This document shows, piece after piece, positions 8,088 through 17,136 of a stretch of DNA of 64,000 bases. The stretch's first letter is position 1; every line of letters starts with the position of its first letter. Origin of the DNA: Algoriphagus sanaruensis (GTDB lineage: Bacteria; Bacteroidota; Bacteroidia; Cytophagales; Cyclobacteriaceae); contig NZ_CP012836.1 of assembly GCF_001593605.1 (NCBI RefSeq), forward strand, positions 3,104,501 to 3,168,500. The letters are read 5' to 3'. The notes beneath the pieces were generated by a model, which worked only from the letters and a program-made list of their open reading frames with translations, was not told the origin of the DNA and did no database searches. The position numbers and the translations under genes are program-made.

Positions 8088-8926
8088 CAGGCCACATCAG
8101 CAAATATCCGTTCCATTCTACGGAAGTAAAACATCCCAAATACAAAGACGATGATTGCTACAATACTTCCTGGCCAAATCCATTCCCAAGGCATGGGACG
8201 ATCGAGAAAGGCCGCACGGAAGCCTTCGATTACACCAACCATAGGATTAAGGATATAGAATTTTTGGTAATCAGCTGGAACAGCTGAGGTTCCATAGACA
8301 ACCGGAGCTGCATAAAGCAGGAGTTGCACCAAGAAGGTAAGCGCATGCTTGACATCTCGGTATTTGACCGCCAAGGCCGATAGAAACATCCCGATCCCCA
8401 GGCTACACATCAATAATTGGAGAATCAAGATCGGAGTGAACAACACCCCCCAGCCAGGAACTTGCTTGAAATAAATCAACATCCCAATCACAACTACAAA
8501 GGCAATGGTAAAATCCAGTAGTTTGGACAGCATCGCTGAAAGCGGGAGAACCATTCTCGGGAAATAAACCTTGGTGATCATGTTGGCATTTTGGATCAAC
8601 GAATTGGCGGATTCAGTGAGTGTTCCGGAGAAGTAATTCCAAGGCCAAAGTGCCAAATACGAAAAGAGGATATAAGGCATGCCATCAGAATCAACTTTAG
8701 CCAAACCTCCAAAAACCAAGGTAAAGACCAGTGTTGTAAAAAGGGGCTGGATAATCGCCCATGAAACTCCTAAAATAGACTGCGCATACCTCGCTTTTAT
8801 GCCTCGGAGCGTTAGAAAATACAAGAGATCCTTGTAACGCCAAAGCTCCTGAAAATCCACCATCTTCCAACCGGATGAGGGTTCAATGACCTTGTAATGT
8901 GGGGAGTTTATCGCTTTATCTGACAC
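8087..8926 (-). CDS. Polysaccharide ABC exporter permease (Wzm/TagG, ABC-2 type)
   Basis: 279 residues with six hydrophobic segments and a cytoplasmic N-terminus. The stretch YFLTLRGIKARYAQSILGVS, followed by WAIIQPLFTTLVF, is the classic start of O-antigen ABC-2 permeases. A middle NPMVGVIEGFRAAF motif is also typical. With the ATPase at 1-633 it forms the channel that exports an undecaprenyl-linked glycan completed in the cytoplasm. In most genomes the permease and ATPase genes are adjacent. Here about 7.5 kb of modification genes and a repeat cassette separate them, which points to insertions into an older operon. Confidence 0.93.
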   Translation of the reverse strand: MSDKAINSPHYKVIEPSSGWKMVDFQELWRYKDLLYFLTLRGIKARYAQSILGVSWAIIQPLFTTLVFTLVFGGLAKVDSDGMPYILFSYLALWPWNYFSGTLTESANSLIQNANMITKVYFPRMVLPLSAMLSKLLDFTIAFVVVIGMLIYFKQVPGWGVLFTPILILQLLMCSLGIGMFLSALAVKYRDVKHALTFLVQLLLYAAPVVYGTSAVPADYQKFYILNPMVGVIEGFRAAFLDRPMPWEWIWPGSIVAIIVFVFGMFYFRRMERIFADVA

Positions 8927-8997
8927 TAAAATTTTTATTTATACGCGAGGTCTTTGGAGCTAGAAACAGAAATAAATAGTTCCCGCTCTCAAAATCA

Positions 8998-9903
8998 TCA
9001 AATCGAAGTTTGAATTTCTCTTCTTTCAAAAGATTCAGGCTTTTTGAAATACTTCCCCACCCCTTTTACCCATCTAATCTTTTGAATAAAGCGATAATAG
9101 CTTTTGGAATAAGATACTTTAAAGGAAGGATGATGATAACGCATCATCTCTCCCATGGCAACAGTATAATGATGCCATCTTAGGAAGTTTAACTTTCCTG
9201 AAGATTCCAAGTATTCCTTCACCATTTGCCGAAATCGGAAATAAGTATCTCGCTTTTCATCTAAACGATCCGTGGATCGAGTAATGGAATTGGGCAATTG
9301 ATGGATTAGGGTTAGGTTTTGGTTTGAAAAAGCGAAAGTTTGATTGCGTTTGAGCATTTCAAACATCAAGTGATATTCTTGAACATTGAGTAAGGATTCA
9401 TTCCATGCTCCCGCTGCACGCACCGATTCCGTATGCCAAAGGTTGGCAGAAGAAATTCCAAGTCTCATTCGTAGCAATCCAGCCCAAAGGTCCTGCATCG
9501 TTGGAATTACTTTGCGAGTTTCATTCACTAAGGTATAGGGACTGATCACTAGGGATTCATTTCCAGTTAAGCTGGCTAACTGTGCTTTTATCTTTCCGGG
9601 AAGGAGCTCATCATCTGCATCCATAAATTGAATCCAGGAATTTTTCACCTGACTTAAGCCTAAATTTCTGCTAGCTGGAGCTCCTTTATTCGCTCCATGC
9701 GGATGTTGTAAAAGCGTGATTTGGGCATGCTCTATGACAAGTTGCTGACAGATCGAAAGGCTATTATCCCTACTTCCATCCTCTACGAGGATAATTTGAT
9801 CAATCTCAGGCTGAATTAATAAAGAGTCTACTGTCCTTCGAAGCGTCCCTTCTGCATTAAAAACCGGAACAACCGCAGAAACCTTAGGCAACAATTGAGT
9901 CAT
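8998..9903 (-). CDS. GT2 family glycosyltransferase
   Basis: 301 residues, GT-A fold. VSAVVPVFNAEGTLRRTVDS (8-27) is the nucleotide-sugar strand, ILVEDGSRDNS follows, and FMDADDELLPGKI carries the metal-binding DxD. No membrane helices are seen, so this is a cytoplasmic enzyme adding one sugar to the growing lipid-linked glycan. It lies between the regulator gene upstream and the permease downstream. Donor and linkage cannot be told. Confidence 0.9.
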   Translation of the reverse strand: MTQLLPKVSAVVPVFNAEGTLRRTVDSLLIQPEIDQIILVEDGSRDNSLSICQQLVIEHAQITLLQHPHGANKGAPASRNLGLSQVKNSWIQFMDADDELLPGKIKAQLASLTGNESLVISPYTLVNETRKVIPTMQDLWAGLLRMRLGISSANLWHTESVRAAGAWNESLLNVQEYHLMFEMLKRNQTFAFSNQNLTLIHQLPNSITRSTDRLDEKRDTYFRFRQMVKEYLESSGKLNFLRWHHYTVAMGEMMRYHHPSFKVSYSKSYYRFIQKIRWVKGVGKYFKKPESFERREIQTSI

Positions 9904-9917
9904 TAAAAAATTCTACT

Positions 9918-10061
9918 TGCAACTAGAAAATTGTACTGAATTTCAACTTTTCTCCCTTTACTTTCAGCTTCCTGCTTCCCTCTCAACTCATCGGTCATCC
10001 GACACCCGTCCGCCGGGGCGGATCGGACATTACTCCCGTCTTCCATCTCCCCTCTTCCCGC
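9918..10061. repeat. Intergenic heptad-repeat stretch
   Basis: The gap is built of degenerate 7-bp steps, for example CCGTCTT CCATCTC CCCTCTT CCCGCTT at its right end and CATCGGT CATCCGA in the middle. The right end touches the stop codon of the regulator gene. Part of it resembles the sequence inserted in the MBOAT gene (GTAATGTCCGAT on the other strand). Confidence 0.65.
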
Positions 10062-10568
10062 TTAAGCTCCGTACACCAAAATCCCATGAATATCTCCTGG
10101 GTCTTGAGCTAGCAAATCGACTTGGACTTTGCGTTGGATTTTTTCGTAGGTCTTTTCCGTCAGAAAGTTGAGGTATTCCTGATCAAGATCCTTCCCGATC
10201 AAGACTAAGTGAATCGTTCCCGAGTCGATGCCCATAGCATAATCTCCGGTGATGATAGCCTTTTCTACATTACCCATCCGCTTGACGATCTTTTCCACGA
10301 GTTCGTCGAGTCCCAGAAACTTACTGACCATGTTTCGGATTTCCGTGTAGAAGGGATGGCTTTGGTTGGCCCGATACAATTTGGTTTTGCCTTCGTCTTC
10401 GGAGAGCAATAATCCAGCATCTGTAAGCCGGTTTAGTTCCACCCGAACGGAGTTAGTAGACTCCTCAAATTCTTTCGCCAAGGAACGCAGATAGCCTGAA
10501 TTCGCATGAGAAAAAAACTTGAGAAGGAGTTTGATTCGGGTTTTGGAGGTGACTAGGGAATCGAGCAA
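10062..10568 (-). CDS. Winged-helix transcriptional regulator with degenerate nucleotidyltransferase-like C-terminus
   Basis: 168 residues. Residues about 5-75 form a winged helix: SLAKEFEESTNSVRVELNRL is the recognition region and KTKLYRANQSHPFYTEI the wing. Residues about 90-165 resemble a small nucleotidyltransferase domain (AIITGDYAMG...IHLVLIG), but the usual GSxARG and DxD residues are not kept, so catalysis is doubtful. The start is a TTG, the only start codon I find ahead of the domain. It is the first gene of the ABC cluster. The palindrome TGAGTA-N7-TACTCA stands about 120 bp upstream and again ahead of the operon starting at 57158. I infer that it regulates both clusters. Confidence 0.82.
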   Translation of the reverse strand: MLDSLVTSKTRIKLLLKFFSHANSGYLRSLAKEFEESTNSVRVELNRLTDAGLLLSEDEGKTKLYRANQSHPFYTEIRNMVSKFLGLDELVEKIVKRMGNVEKAIITGDYAMGIDSGTIHLVLIGKDLDQEYLNFLTEKTYEKIQRKVQVDLLAQDPGDIHGILVYGA

Positions 10569-10647
10569 AGTTTGGTAGAGGTGTTTTTAGAAAAATAAGC
10601 TGAAATTAAAGTCAATTGAACCTGAATAAAGGTTGTTTCTGATAAAC

Positions 10648-10671
10648 TACAGCTTCGCCCGTTCACTCCCA
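10648..10671 (-). promoter_or_regulatory. 24-bp leader motif shared with 57223-57246
   Basis: On the plus strand TACAGCTTCGCCC is followed by G, TTCA, C and TCCCA. The copy at 57223-57246 differs at only two positions (22 of 24 identical). Both copies lie 65-80 bp ahead of the first start codon of a transcription unit, so it may be a leader RNA element or a second protein-binding site. Confidence 0.5.
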
Positions 10672-10688
10672 GGAAGGAGCTATTTGAG

Positions 10689-10707
10689 TGAGTAATAAAA
10701 TTACTCA
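10689..10707. promoter_or_regulatory. Candidate operator, palindrome TGAGTA-N7-TACTCA
   Basis: Perfect 8-bp arms TGAGTAAT/ATTACTCA with a 3-base spacer, read as TGAGTA-N7-TACTCA with total length 19. It lies about 120 bp upstream of the regulator start. The same 6-bp arms and 7-base spacing recur at 57427-57445. Confidence 0.55.
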
Positions 10708-12304
10708 GTGAATTTAAAAATGCAAATTGAAGGTGTGAAAATTGGTGGATTTTTTGGTGGTGGGTTAAAAAGACTCACCGCAGAGGGCGCTGAGGGCGCT
10801 GAGGTTTTGATTAGGACTCACCGCAGAGGCGCGGAGAGCACAGAGATTTAAAGGTTTTTTTGGCGTTGAAAAATAGGGTCAGTGTAGTTCTTATTTTTTG
10901 GATCCTATCGGGGGCAACTATGTATGGCCCAGCGATTTAACGCTGGGTTAAATAGGTTCGCGAAATAATGTGCGCAAGGCTCATAATTCCCTTTGAAAGG
11001 GAAAGGCCAATCCCAGCGCAATTGAAAGGTTTGATCATTTTTTTAAGTCATTCTAAAGGTCAACCCGTCTTAGGAACCTCCATCCTCTTTTATCTCCCAA
11101 CTTTTGAAGCCAAAAGTTGGCAAAAGCTTGTGGCCTGAATCCAGTCTTCAAACTGATTGAATTCGTCGATCAAAACCAAGCCTTCCTTTCAGTTTGATTT
11201 TTGGAGTCAGGTCTCGGCTAAATTCAGGCGGATCTCGGTCATACTTCCCGAGCTAGCCTGAATTCTTCACGCCTCGCCCCTAACACCAAAAACCGCCTGT
11301 CTTCTAGGGCCACATTCATCACGATTTGAATTTCAATTGATTTTCACCTTGATGTTCGATCTCTTTTCACTTAGAATAGTTTCTCCTGATATTTAATTCT
11401 AAAAAGACCCTGAAGGGGTCTAAATGTGAATAGCCCAGGGTGAAACCCTGGGTTAATAAGCAAAATAAAGGATTGGCGCTGGGCTAATTATTCAATTTGA
11501 AAAGCAAGATTCGATCCCAGCGCAATCTCTTTTTTTGGGCATAACGATACCCGATAATTGATTCTAACAATGACCCCTTCGGGGTCGAATATGGGTAGCC
11601 CAGCGTTTTAACGCTGGGTTAAAGGATGTGAAATTATTTTTAAACGCGCTGGGCTAGTAATTCATTTTGAAAACCAAATCTCAATCCCAGCGCAATGGAA
11701 AAGATTGATCATTTTTTTAAGTCATTCCCAAGGTCAACCCGTCAGAGGAACCTCCATCGTTTCTTATCTCCAAACTTTTGAAGCCAAAAGTTGGCAAAAG
11801 CTTGTGGCCTGAATCCAGTCTTCAAACTGATTGAATTCGTAGATCAAAGCCAAGCTTTCCTTCCAGTTTGATTTTTGGCGTCAGGTCTCGGCTAAATTCA
11901 GGCGGATCTCGGTCATACTTCCCGAGCTAGCCTGAATTCTTCACGCCTCGCCCCTAACACCAAAAACCGCCTGTCTTCTAGGGCCACATTCATCACGATT
12001 TGAATTACAATTGATTTTCACCTTGATGTTCGTTCTCTTTTCACTTAGAATAGTTTCTCCTGATATTTAATTCTAAAATGACCCTGAAGGGGTCGAATAT
12101 GGGTAGCCGAGCGTTTTAACGCTGGGAAATGAAATGGATAGCATTTGATAAGCGCTGGGCTATTAATTCAATTTGAAAACCAAATCTCAATCCCAGCGCA
12201 ATGGAAATGAAATGAACGAACAATTTTCAAATTCAAGGTTCAAGGAATCCAGATCTCAAATATTGAGGAGCAAAACCAGCTACAATCCCCCTCCAAAAAT
12301 TTAT

Positions 12305-13285
12305 TTAGCCGGCAACCTTCTTTTCACTCTTCACTTCTTCAATCAGATCTAAAATATCCCGATCGCGATTCGCGGGATTCCATAATCGACCTACGGCATA
12401 ATCCACATCCTCGTCGTCAAACTTCTCTAAGCCCGAACCGGTGTAATGTGTGATTTCTCCAAAATAGATAGCCTCATCATCTACCGAATACAAATCCACT
12501 CTGATATAATCAAAGCCTTGAGATAATTTCTCTGCGATCTCCATCATACGTGGCATATTTCCGGGAACTGGAACCGGACTCAAGGGAGGATGGCCAGCCA
12601 TCTGAGCTCCAGGAACTACCCGAAAATATTGATCCGTAAATACCCGCTTCGGTTGGGTCAATCGGTCTGACACAAACATGATCATCTTCACTTTTCCATG
12701 AAAGCAGTACAGCTTCACATCGTTAGGAATATTTCCATCCTTGGTTCGCAGTACTTTTTCACAAATAATTCTCCTTGGAATTTGAAGGTAGGCCCATTCG
12801 TGATAGTTATAGCCGAAAGGTTCAGATAAAAAAGTTCGAAGTTGATGTTCGATCTTCGATCGGTTCATTCCCGGTTGGTACAAAATATTTCCCCCGGAAT
12901 AATGATTTGCTTTGATAAATACCTCCTCTTTCCACTGATCAAATGGCAAGTCCAATCCAGTGTTGCTGACATAATACAGTGGAATTAAAATTTCCTCACC
13001 TTCTTTTTCCCCCAAGATCTTTTTAATGTAATCCCTGACTTGCACCTTATCTGAGGTGATAGGAACTCGTGGGTCTCTTCGATGAAATTTGATCCAATTG
13101 AGAAAATGATTGTGGGTCTTTGGTTGAGAAATATCCAAGGGGTATCCCATCATCTTTTGAAACATAAAATGTAGATGGGGATAGCCTCTTTTTTCCTGTT
13201 GCCAAAGCCAAGCCTTGCTGTAAAGAGACAAGACCAAAGTTCGTATAGGTCCGGGAGGAAAGGCTTTATCGAGAATTTCTTTCAT
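12305..13285 (-). CDS. TupA-like ATP-grasp protein
   Basis: 326 residues matching the TupA-type ATP-grasp family, which is frequent in polysaccharide loci. EEVFIKANHYSGGN (the ATP-grasp lysine region), IICEKVL, the phrase DVKLYCFHGKVKMI, and YIRVDLYSVDDEAIYFGEIT (the metal-binding end) are visible. Family members are thought to ligate an amino acid or similar acid to a sugar or polymer with ATP; the substrate here is unknown. The GT2 gene begins upstream with a 9-base gap, so the pair forms a two-gene unit between repeat-filled gaps. Confidence 0.85.
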   Translation of the reverse strand: MKEILDKAFPPGPIRTLVLSLYSKAWLWQQEKRGYPHLHFMFQKMMGYPLDISQPKTHNHFLNWIKFHRRDPRVPITSDKVQVRDYIKKILGEKEGEEILIPLYYVSNTGLDLPFDQWKEEVFIKANHYSGGNILYQPGMNRSKIEHQLRTFLSEPFGYNYHEWAYLQIPRRIICEKVLRTKDGNIPNDVKLYCFHGKVKMIMFVSDRLTQPKRVFTDQYFRVVPGAQMAGHPPLSPVPVPGNMPRMMEIAEKLSQGFDYIRVDLYSVDDEAIYFGEITHYTGSGLEKFDDEDVDYAVGRLWNPANRDRDILDLIEEVKSEKKVAG

Positions 13286-13294
13286 GGGATGATC

Positions 13295-14158
13295 TCAGGC
13301 AAGGGACTCTCGAAGAAGGGATTGGCAATACCAACCAAAAAACTTGATTTCCCGGTAATAGAGTGAGATTTGAAGGTATTTGAAAGCAATCGACCTTCGA
13401 ATAGATCCTGGAATTCGGTTTTTGAAAGGATTGGTCTTGCTGGAGAGCACTTGTTTGAATACCTGCAACTCAGTTTGTGCGACATGTCTCCTCGCCTGAT
13501 GCCGGTAAGTAATTGAATTATTGTTCACATTGTAAATAAAAGAAGTAGTATCGATCACTCCCCATTCTTGGTAATTTAAAATCACCCGTAAAAACAATTC
13601 CCATTCCTGATGGCGGGAAAGGTTGGGGTTAAAAAGACCTACCTCCTCGAAAACCTCTTTCCGAAACATTGGACCTGGAGTAAAGAAAACCAATCGGAAC
13701 TTGAGGTAATCCTCAATAAGGTTTTCAGAGTATAAACTTTGAGCGAATTTTCTATTTCCTTTATACTCTTTATCAAATCTCACCTCTCCCTTACTGACCA
13801 CAAATTTCTTTTCTGGATGATCTTGGAGATAATCATGCTTCATTTGGAGAAAATGAGGAAGCATCAAATCATCACTGTCAAACCATTGGATAAACTTCCC
13901 TTTGGATTTAGAATAAGCTAGGTTTCTGCAGCAATTTGCACCTTTTGGAAGATGACTTGGTCTTGTGAAAATTCGAAATCGAGGGTCAGTTTGTTGAATC
14001 TGAAGGAGAATTTCCATGGAAACATCCGAACTCCCATCGTCCACAATGATGCATTCCCAATTTGAAAATGATTGGTTTTGAATGGATTGCAGGGTTGCCG
14101 GCAAAAAATCTGCTTTATTGTAATTAGCGATTAAAATTGAAATTTCAGGACTCTTCAA
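13295..14158 (-). CDS. GT2 family glycosyltransferase
   Basis: 287 residues, GT-A fold. ISILIANYNKADFLPATLQS (6-25), ECIIVDDGSSDVS, and FIQWFDSDDLMLPHF (DxD around residue 93) are the usual landmarks. No membrane segments, so cytoplasmic. It is the first gene of a pair with the ATP-grasp gene at 12305-13285, 9 bases apart, suggesting that one enzyme adds the sugar and the other decorates it. Donor unknown. Confidence 0.9.
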   Translation of the reverse strand: MKSPEISILIANYNKADFLPATLQSIQNQSFSNWECIIVDDGSSDVSMEILLQIQQTDPRFRIFTRPSHLPKGANCCRNLAYSKSKGKFIQWFDSDDLMLPHFLQMKHDYLQDHPEKKFVVSKGEVRFDKEYKGNRKFAQSLYSENLIEDYLKFRLVFFTPGPMFRKEVFEEVGLFNPNLSRHQEWELFLRVILNYQEWGVIDTTSFIYNVNNNSITYRHQARRHVAQTELQVFKQVLSSKTNPFKNRIPGSIRRSIAFKYLQISLYYREIKFFGWYCQSLLRESLA

Positions 14159-15023
14159 GATAGTTTGGGTTTATCTACTTAGGTAGTCTTTTTTCAATGA
14201 TGAATGTTGGTCTTTCAATGGCTAAATACCTTTGTTTAAAGATTGGTATCCTCCTTTGATATGGACCTTAGGAATTCAGGAAAAATTAAATAGGTAATAA
14301 ACTCCTGAAAACCTTCTTATCAATCATTCCTTAAACATAGCAAAAATGATTTTTTGACCGATAAAGTCCCAAGATTTTTTGTTTTTGTCCTATAAAATTT
14401 GCGTTCAGAAATTTGACATAGCCTTGGGTAATATTCAAGGTTCAAGGAATCCGGATAAAAATTTGTGGCAAAGTGTTTTCTCGAGAATAACCCTTCAGAG
14501 GAACCTCCATCATTTCTTATCTCCCAACTTTTGAAGCCAAAAGTTGGCAAAAGCTTGTGGCCTGAATCCAGCCTTCAAACTGGTTGAATTCGTCGATCAA
14601 AGCCAAGCTTTCCTTCCAGTTTGATTTTTGGCGTCGGGTCTCGGCTAAATTCAGGCGGATCTCCCTCGAATTCTCGAGTGAGCTAGCCTGAATTCTTAAC
14701 GCCTCGCCCCTAACACCAAAAACCGCCTGTCTTCAAGGGCCACATTCATCACGATTCGAATTTCAATAGAATTAATCTATGATGATCGCTCTCTTTTTTT
14801 GGGAATATCGAACCCTAATAATTGCCTCTAAATATGACCCCAGCGGAGTCAGATATGGGTAGCCCAGCGTTTTAACGCTGGGAAATAAAGGAATATGCGC
14901 TGGGCTATTATTTCAATTTGGAAAGCATTAGTGAATCCCGGCGCAATGGAAATCCAAATGAAATTCGAAATCAAATTACCATTCAATAATGGAATCCAGT
15001 TTCATGACAGGATTAACTCAACT
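14159..15023. repeat. Gap with one R2-R1 composite repeat (about 14480-14950)
   Basis: 14159-14480 is AT-rich with nothing recognisable. From about 14490 to 14757 there is an R2 module, here with a perfect CCCTCGAATTCTCGAG variant in its second hairpin, and from 14836 to 14950 an R1 module. No gene is supported. Confidence 0.85.
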
Positions 15024-16196
15024 CTAAATTTTATCCTTGGTGTCTTCGGGTAGGTCATAATAAAATGGTAAACGAACCAATCGCTCCGAAAAAATATCAG
15101 AATTAGGTAATTCCAGCATTGCTGATTCAGGCTGATGAGCTCGAATAAATTCACTTTTATGGAGACTTTGGTAGTGAAAAACAGACAATACACCCTGAGA
15201 AAGCAATTCCTCAATAAATCTTCTTCGATTTTGGAAGGAATCAAATACGAGGTAAAACAAATGATAATTCCCTACATTTTTCTGGAATTCCAGAGCTTGT
15301 CCTTGTCCTAAATTTGCTATGGCTTTCAATAGGAGCTGATCGTATTTTTCGGCAAACAACTCGCTCTTACCTACGGTAAAAAGCCGAAAATAGCCTTCCC
15401 AAATGGCTTTTCTTCTCGCTTGAATTCCTTCCAATTCCTGCATTTGCCCCCATAAAAATGCAGCACTCAACTCGGACATCTGAAAACTGCTGCCTAAATC
15501 AATCCAGGAATAATGATTCTTCTTTCCTTCGAAAAAAGAACTTCGATCGGTTCCTTTCTCCCAAATGATTCGAGCTCGTTCTAGGAACTTAGGATTATTA
15601 ACAATCAAAACTCCACCCTGCCCGGATTGAATATTTTTCGTTTCATGAAAACTCAGGGAAGCCAAATCCCCAAAAGTCCCAAGGTACTTTTCGTTTACTT
15701 TGGAACTGATTGCTTGAGCTGCATCCTCAATTAGCATTAGGCCATGTTTATCCGCAAGTTGCCGATAAGCTTGAATCTGCATGCCAAATCCGGCATAATG
15801 CACGATGACTATTGCTTTTGTTTTGGAGTTGATTAATGATTCAACTTGCTCCAAATCCATTTCTGGAAAACCCGGAAGGGTGTCTGAAAAAACCAGTTTG
15901 GCACCTCGAAGGGCAAAGGCATTGGCAGTGGACACGAAAGTAAATGAAGGTAAAATGACTTCATCTCCAGGCTGAATATCCAAGAGCAGAGCAGCCATTT
16001 CTAGTGCACCCGTGCAGGAATGCGTCAAAAAACAAGTACCAAAGCCAAATTTTTTTTGAAGCAATTGCTGACAGGCTTGGGTAAAAAAACCATTTCCCGA
16101 AAGCTTTCCTTTTGCAACAGCTTCTTGGATATAGTTCAGTTCCTTTCCAGTCAGGTGAGGTTTATTGAACGGAATTTGAACCGGATGCATGAGCAA
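15024..16196 (-). CDS. rffA: dTDP-4-amino-4,6-dideoxygalactose transaminase (WecE/RffA type)
   Basis: 390-residue DegT/DnrJ/EryC1 PLP enzyme. It starts IPFNKPHLTGKELNYI like enterobacterial WecE. LIEDAAQAISSK (155-166, PLP-ring Asp158) and SFHETKNIQSGQGG (182-195, Schiff-base Lys187) are close to the WecE signature SFHETKN. The reaction is glutamate-dependent amination of dTDP-4-keto-6-deoxy-glucose to dTDP-4-amino-4,6-dideoxy-galactose. The next gene in the transcript encodes a hexapeptide acyltransferase that may N-acetylate the product, giving a Fuc4NAc-type sugar. The dTDP-glucose genes rmlA/rmlB are not in this window. ATG at 16196 was taken; an ATG two codons inside would suit equally. 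Confidence 0.85.
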   Translation of the reverse strand: MLMHPVQIPFNKPHLTGKELNYIQEAVAKGKLSGNGFFTQACQQLLQKKFGFGTCFLTHSCTGALEMAALLLDIQPGDEVILPSFTFVSTANAFALRGAKLVFSDTLPGFPEMDLEQVESLINSKTKAIVIVHYAGFGMQIQAYRQLADKHGLMLIEDAAQAISSKVNEKYLGTFGDLASLSFHETKNIQSGQGGVLIVNNPKFLERARIIWEKGTDRSSFFEGKKNHYSWIDLGSSFQMSELSAAFLWGQMQELEGIQARRKAIWEGYFRLFTVGKSELFAEKYDQLLLKAIANLGQGQALEFQKNVGNYHLFYLVFDSFQNRRRFIEELLSQGVLSVFHYQSLHKSEFIRAHQPESAMLELPNSDIFSERLVRLPFYYDLPEDTKDKI

Positions 16197-16336
16197 ATTT
16201 TAGAATTTGTTAAGACAAAAAGGAAGAGAAATATCGAGGACCAAAGTAATGGATTCATGGTCAAATCGGAATTTTTCCCAAATACCTATACCCTGAATCT
16301 AGCTGGACTTAGGGTAAAATAAAAAAATCATAAAGG

Positions 16337-17128
16337 TCAAAAAGGGACAAATTTGGCTTTTTCAGGTAAGAGGTATTTCATAAAGGCAATTTCTTGGGGG
16401 CTGCAACGCTTGGTGTATTTTCGCTCTTTCACCGAAAAATAGCTCACCTCAAAGTCATCAAAGACTACCTCATCAATCGAAGCCACCAATTGAATTTTTG
16501 AGTATCCAATACCCGATTGCTCCAGGTGAATGGTTAAATTCTCAAGCTTCTTTTCCAAAGGAATATCCTCAAACTGATACCCTAACTTTTTGGAAACTGA
16601 CTTTGCGGGAGTTCCTGCATAAATTTGATTGTATTCCATGTCGCTAGTCACCACAGAACCTGCCAGAGCCATCGATTTGTCTGCTGCACGAATCGGACCT
16701 ACGATGCAATGGCCGACAAGCCATACATCATTTCCCAAGATGAGAGGTTTTTGAGCATTAAAACGACAACCTTCCAAAGTATCCCCAAACTTAATGTGAG
16801 ACCAAAGTTGAGAATGTGCACCTATGCCACAATTATCACCGATTTTCGTTCCTCCGATAGAATCAATAATTGTAAACTGACCAATCCAAGCATTATGTCC
16901 AATGTGACAAGATTGGTAGCCATGGACAGTCACGTGATGATGGATTTTTCCGTAATCCCCGATCGAAAAGTCATCGCAAATTATCTGCACATCTGCCCCG
17001 ATATAGGTATGATCACCAATGCATATCCGTTTGGCCGGACCATTCAAACCTCGAATACTTGCACTGGGGTGAATTTCTACCCCAATTCCAAGACTTACCT
17101 CCAGTGCATCAATACTAGTATTCATCAA
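16337..17128 (-). CDS. Hexapeptide-repeat acyltransferase (left-handed beta helix)
   Basis: 263 residues. Repeating I/V-G-x-x-x-x hexads run from about residue 12 to 170 (ICIGDHTYIGADVQIICDD, CHIGHNAWIGQFTIID, IGDNCGIGAHSQLWSHI). They are followed by the exit loop AGSVVTSDMEYNQIYAGTPA typical of sugar N- or O-acetyltransferases. His residues at HHHVTVHG could serve as the base. It sits 140 bp ahead of the WecE-type gene, so N-acetylation of dTDP-4-amino-sugar is the natural guess, although the architecture differs from the GNAT-fold WecD of enterobacteria. The last 80 residues are less conserved. Confidence 0.8.
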   Translation of the reverse strand: MMNTSIDALEVSLGIGVEIHPSASIRGLNGPAKRICIGDHTYIGADVQIICDDFSIGDYGKIHHHVTVHGYQSCHIGHNAWIGQFTIIDSIGGTKIGDNCGIGAHSQLWSHIKFGDTLEGCRFNAQKPLILGNDVWLVGHCIVGPIRAADKSMALAGSVVTSDMEYNQIYAGTPAKSVSKKLGYQFEDIPLEKKLENLTIHLEQSGIGYSKIQLVASIDEVVFDDFEVSYFSVKERKYTKRCSPQEIAFMKYLLPEKAKFVPF

Positions 17129-17136
17129 AAATGGAT

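Larger units (their letters stand above)
10569..12304. repeat. 1.7-kb gene-free gap holding two rounds of a composite repeat
   Basis: After the regulator leader come two short ACTCACCGCAGAGG copies (about 10772-10850). From 10921 to 12205 composite repeats follow. Module R1 (10921-11030, 11403-11527, 11569-11699, 12079-12205) carries GACCCC..GGGGTC and CCCAGCG..CGCTGGG hairpins and ends AATCCCAGCGCAATGG. Module R2 (about 11058-11325 and 11731-12002, some 270 bp) contains CCAACTTTTG aagc CAAAAGTTGG and the long inverted pair AATTCAGGC/GCCTGAATT. The two R2 copies are almost identical. I see no open frame of credible length here. Confidence 0.88.

Noticed and set aside
9917..10171. Plus-strand frame of 84 codons
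   Set aside because: It lies over the heptad repeats and the 3' end of the regulator gene and has no recognisable domain.
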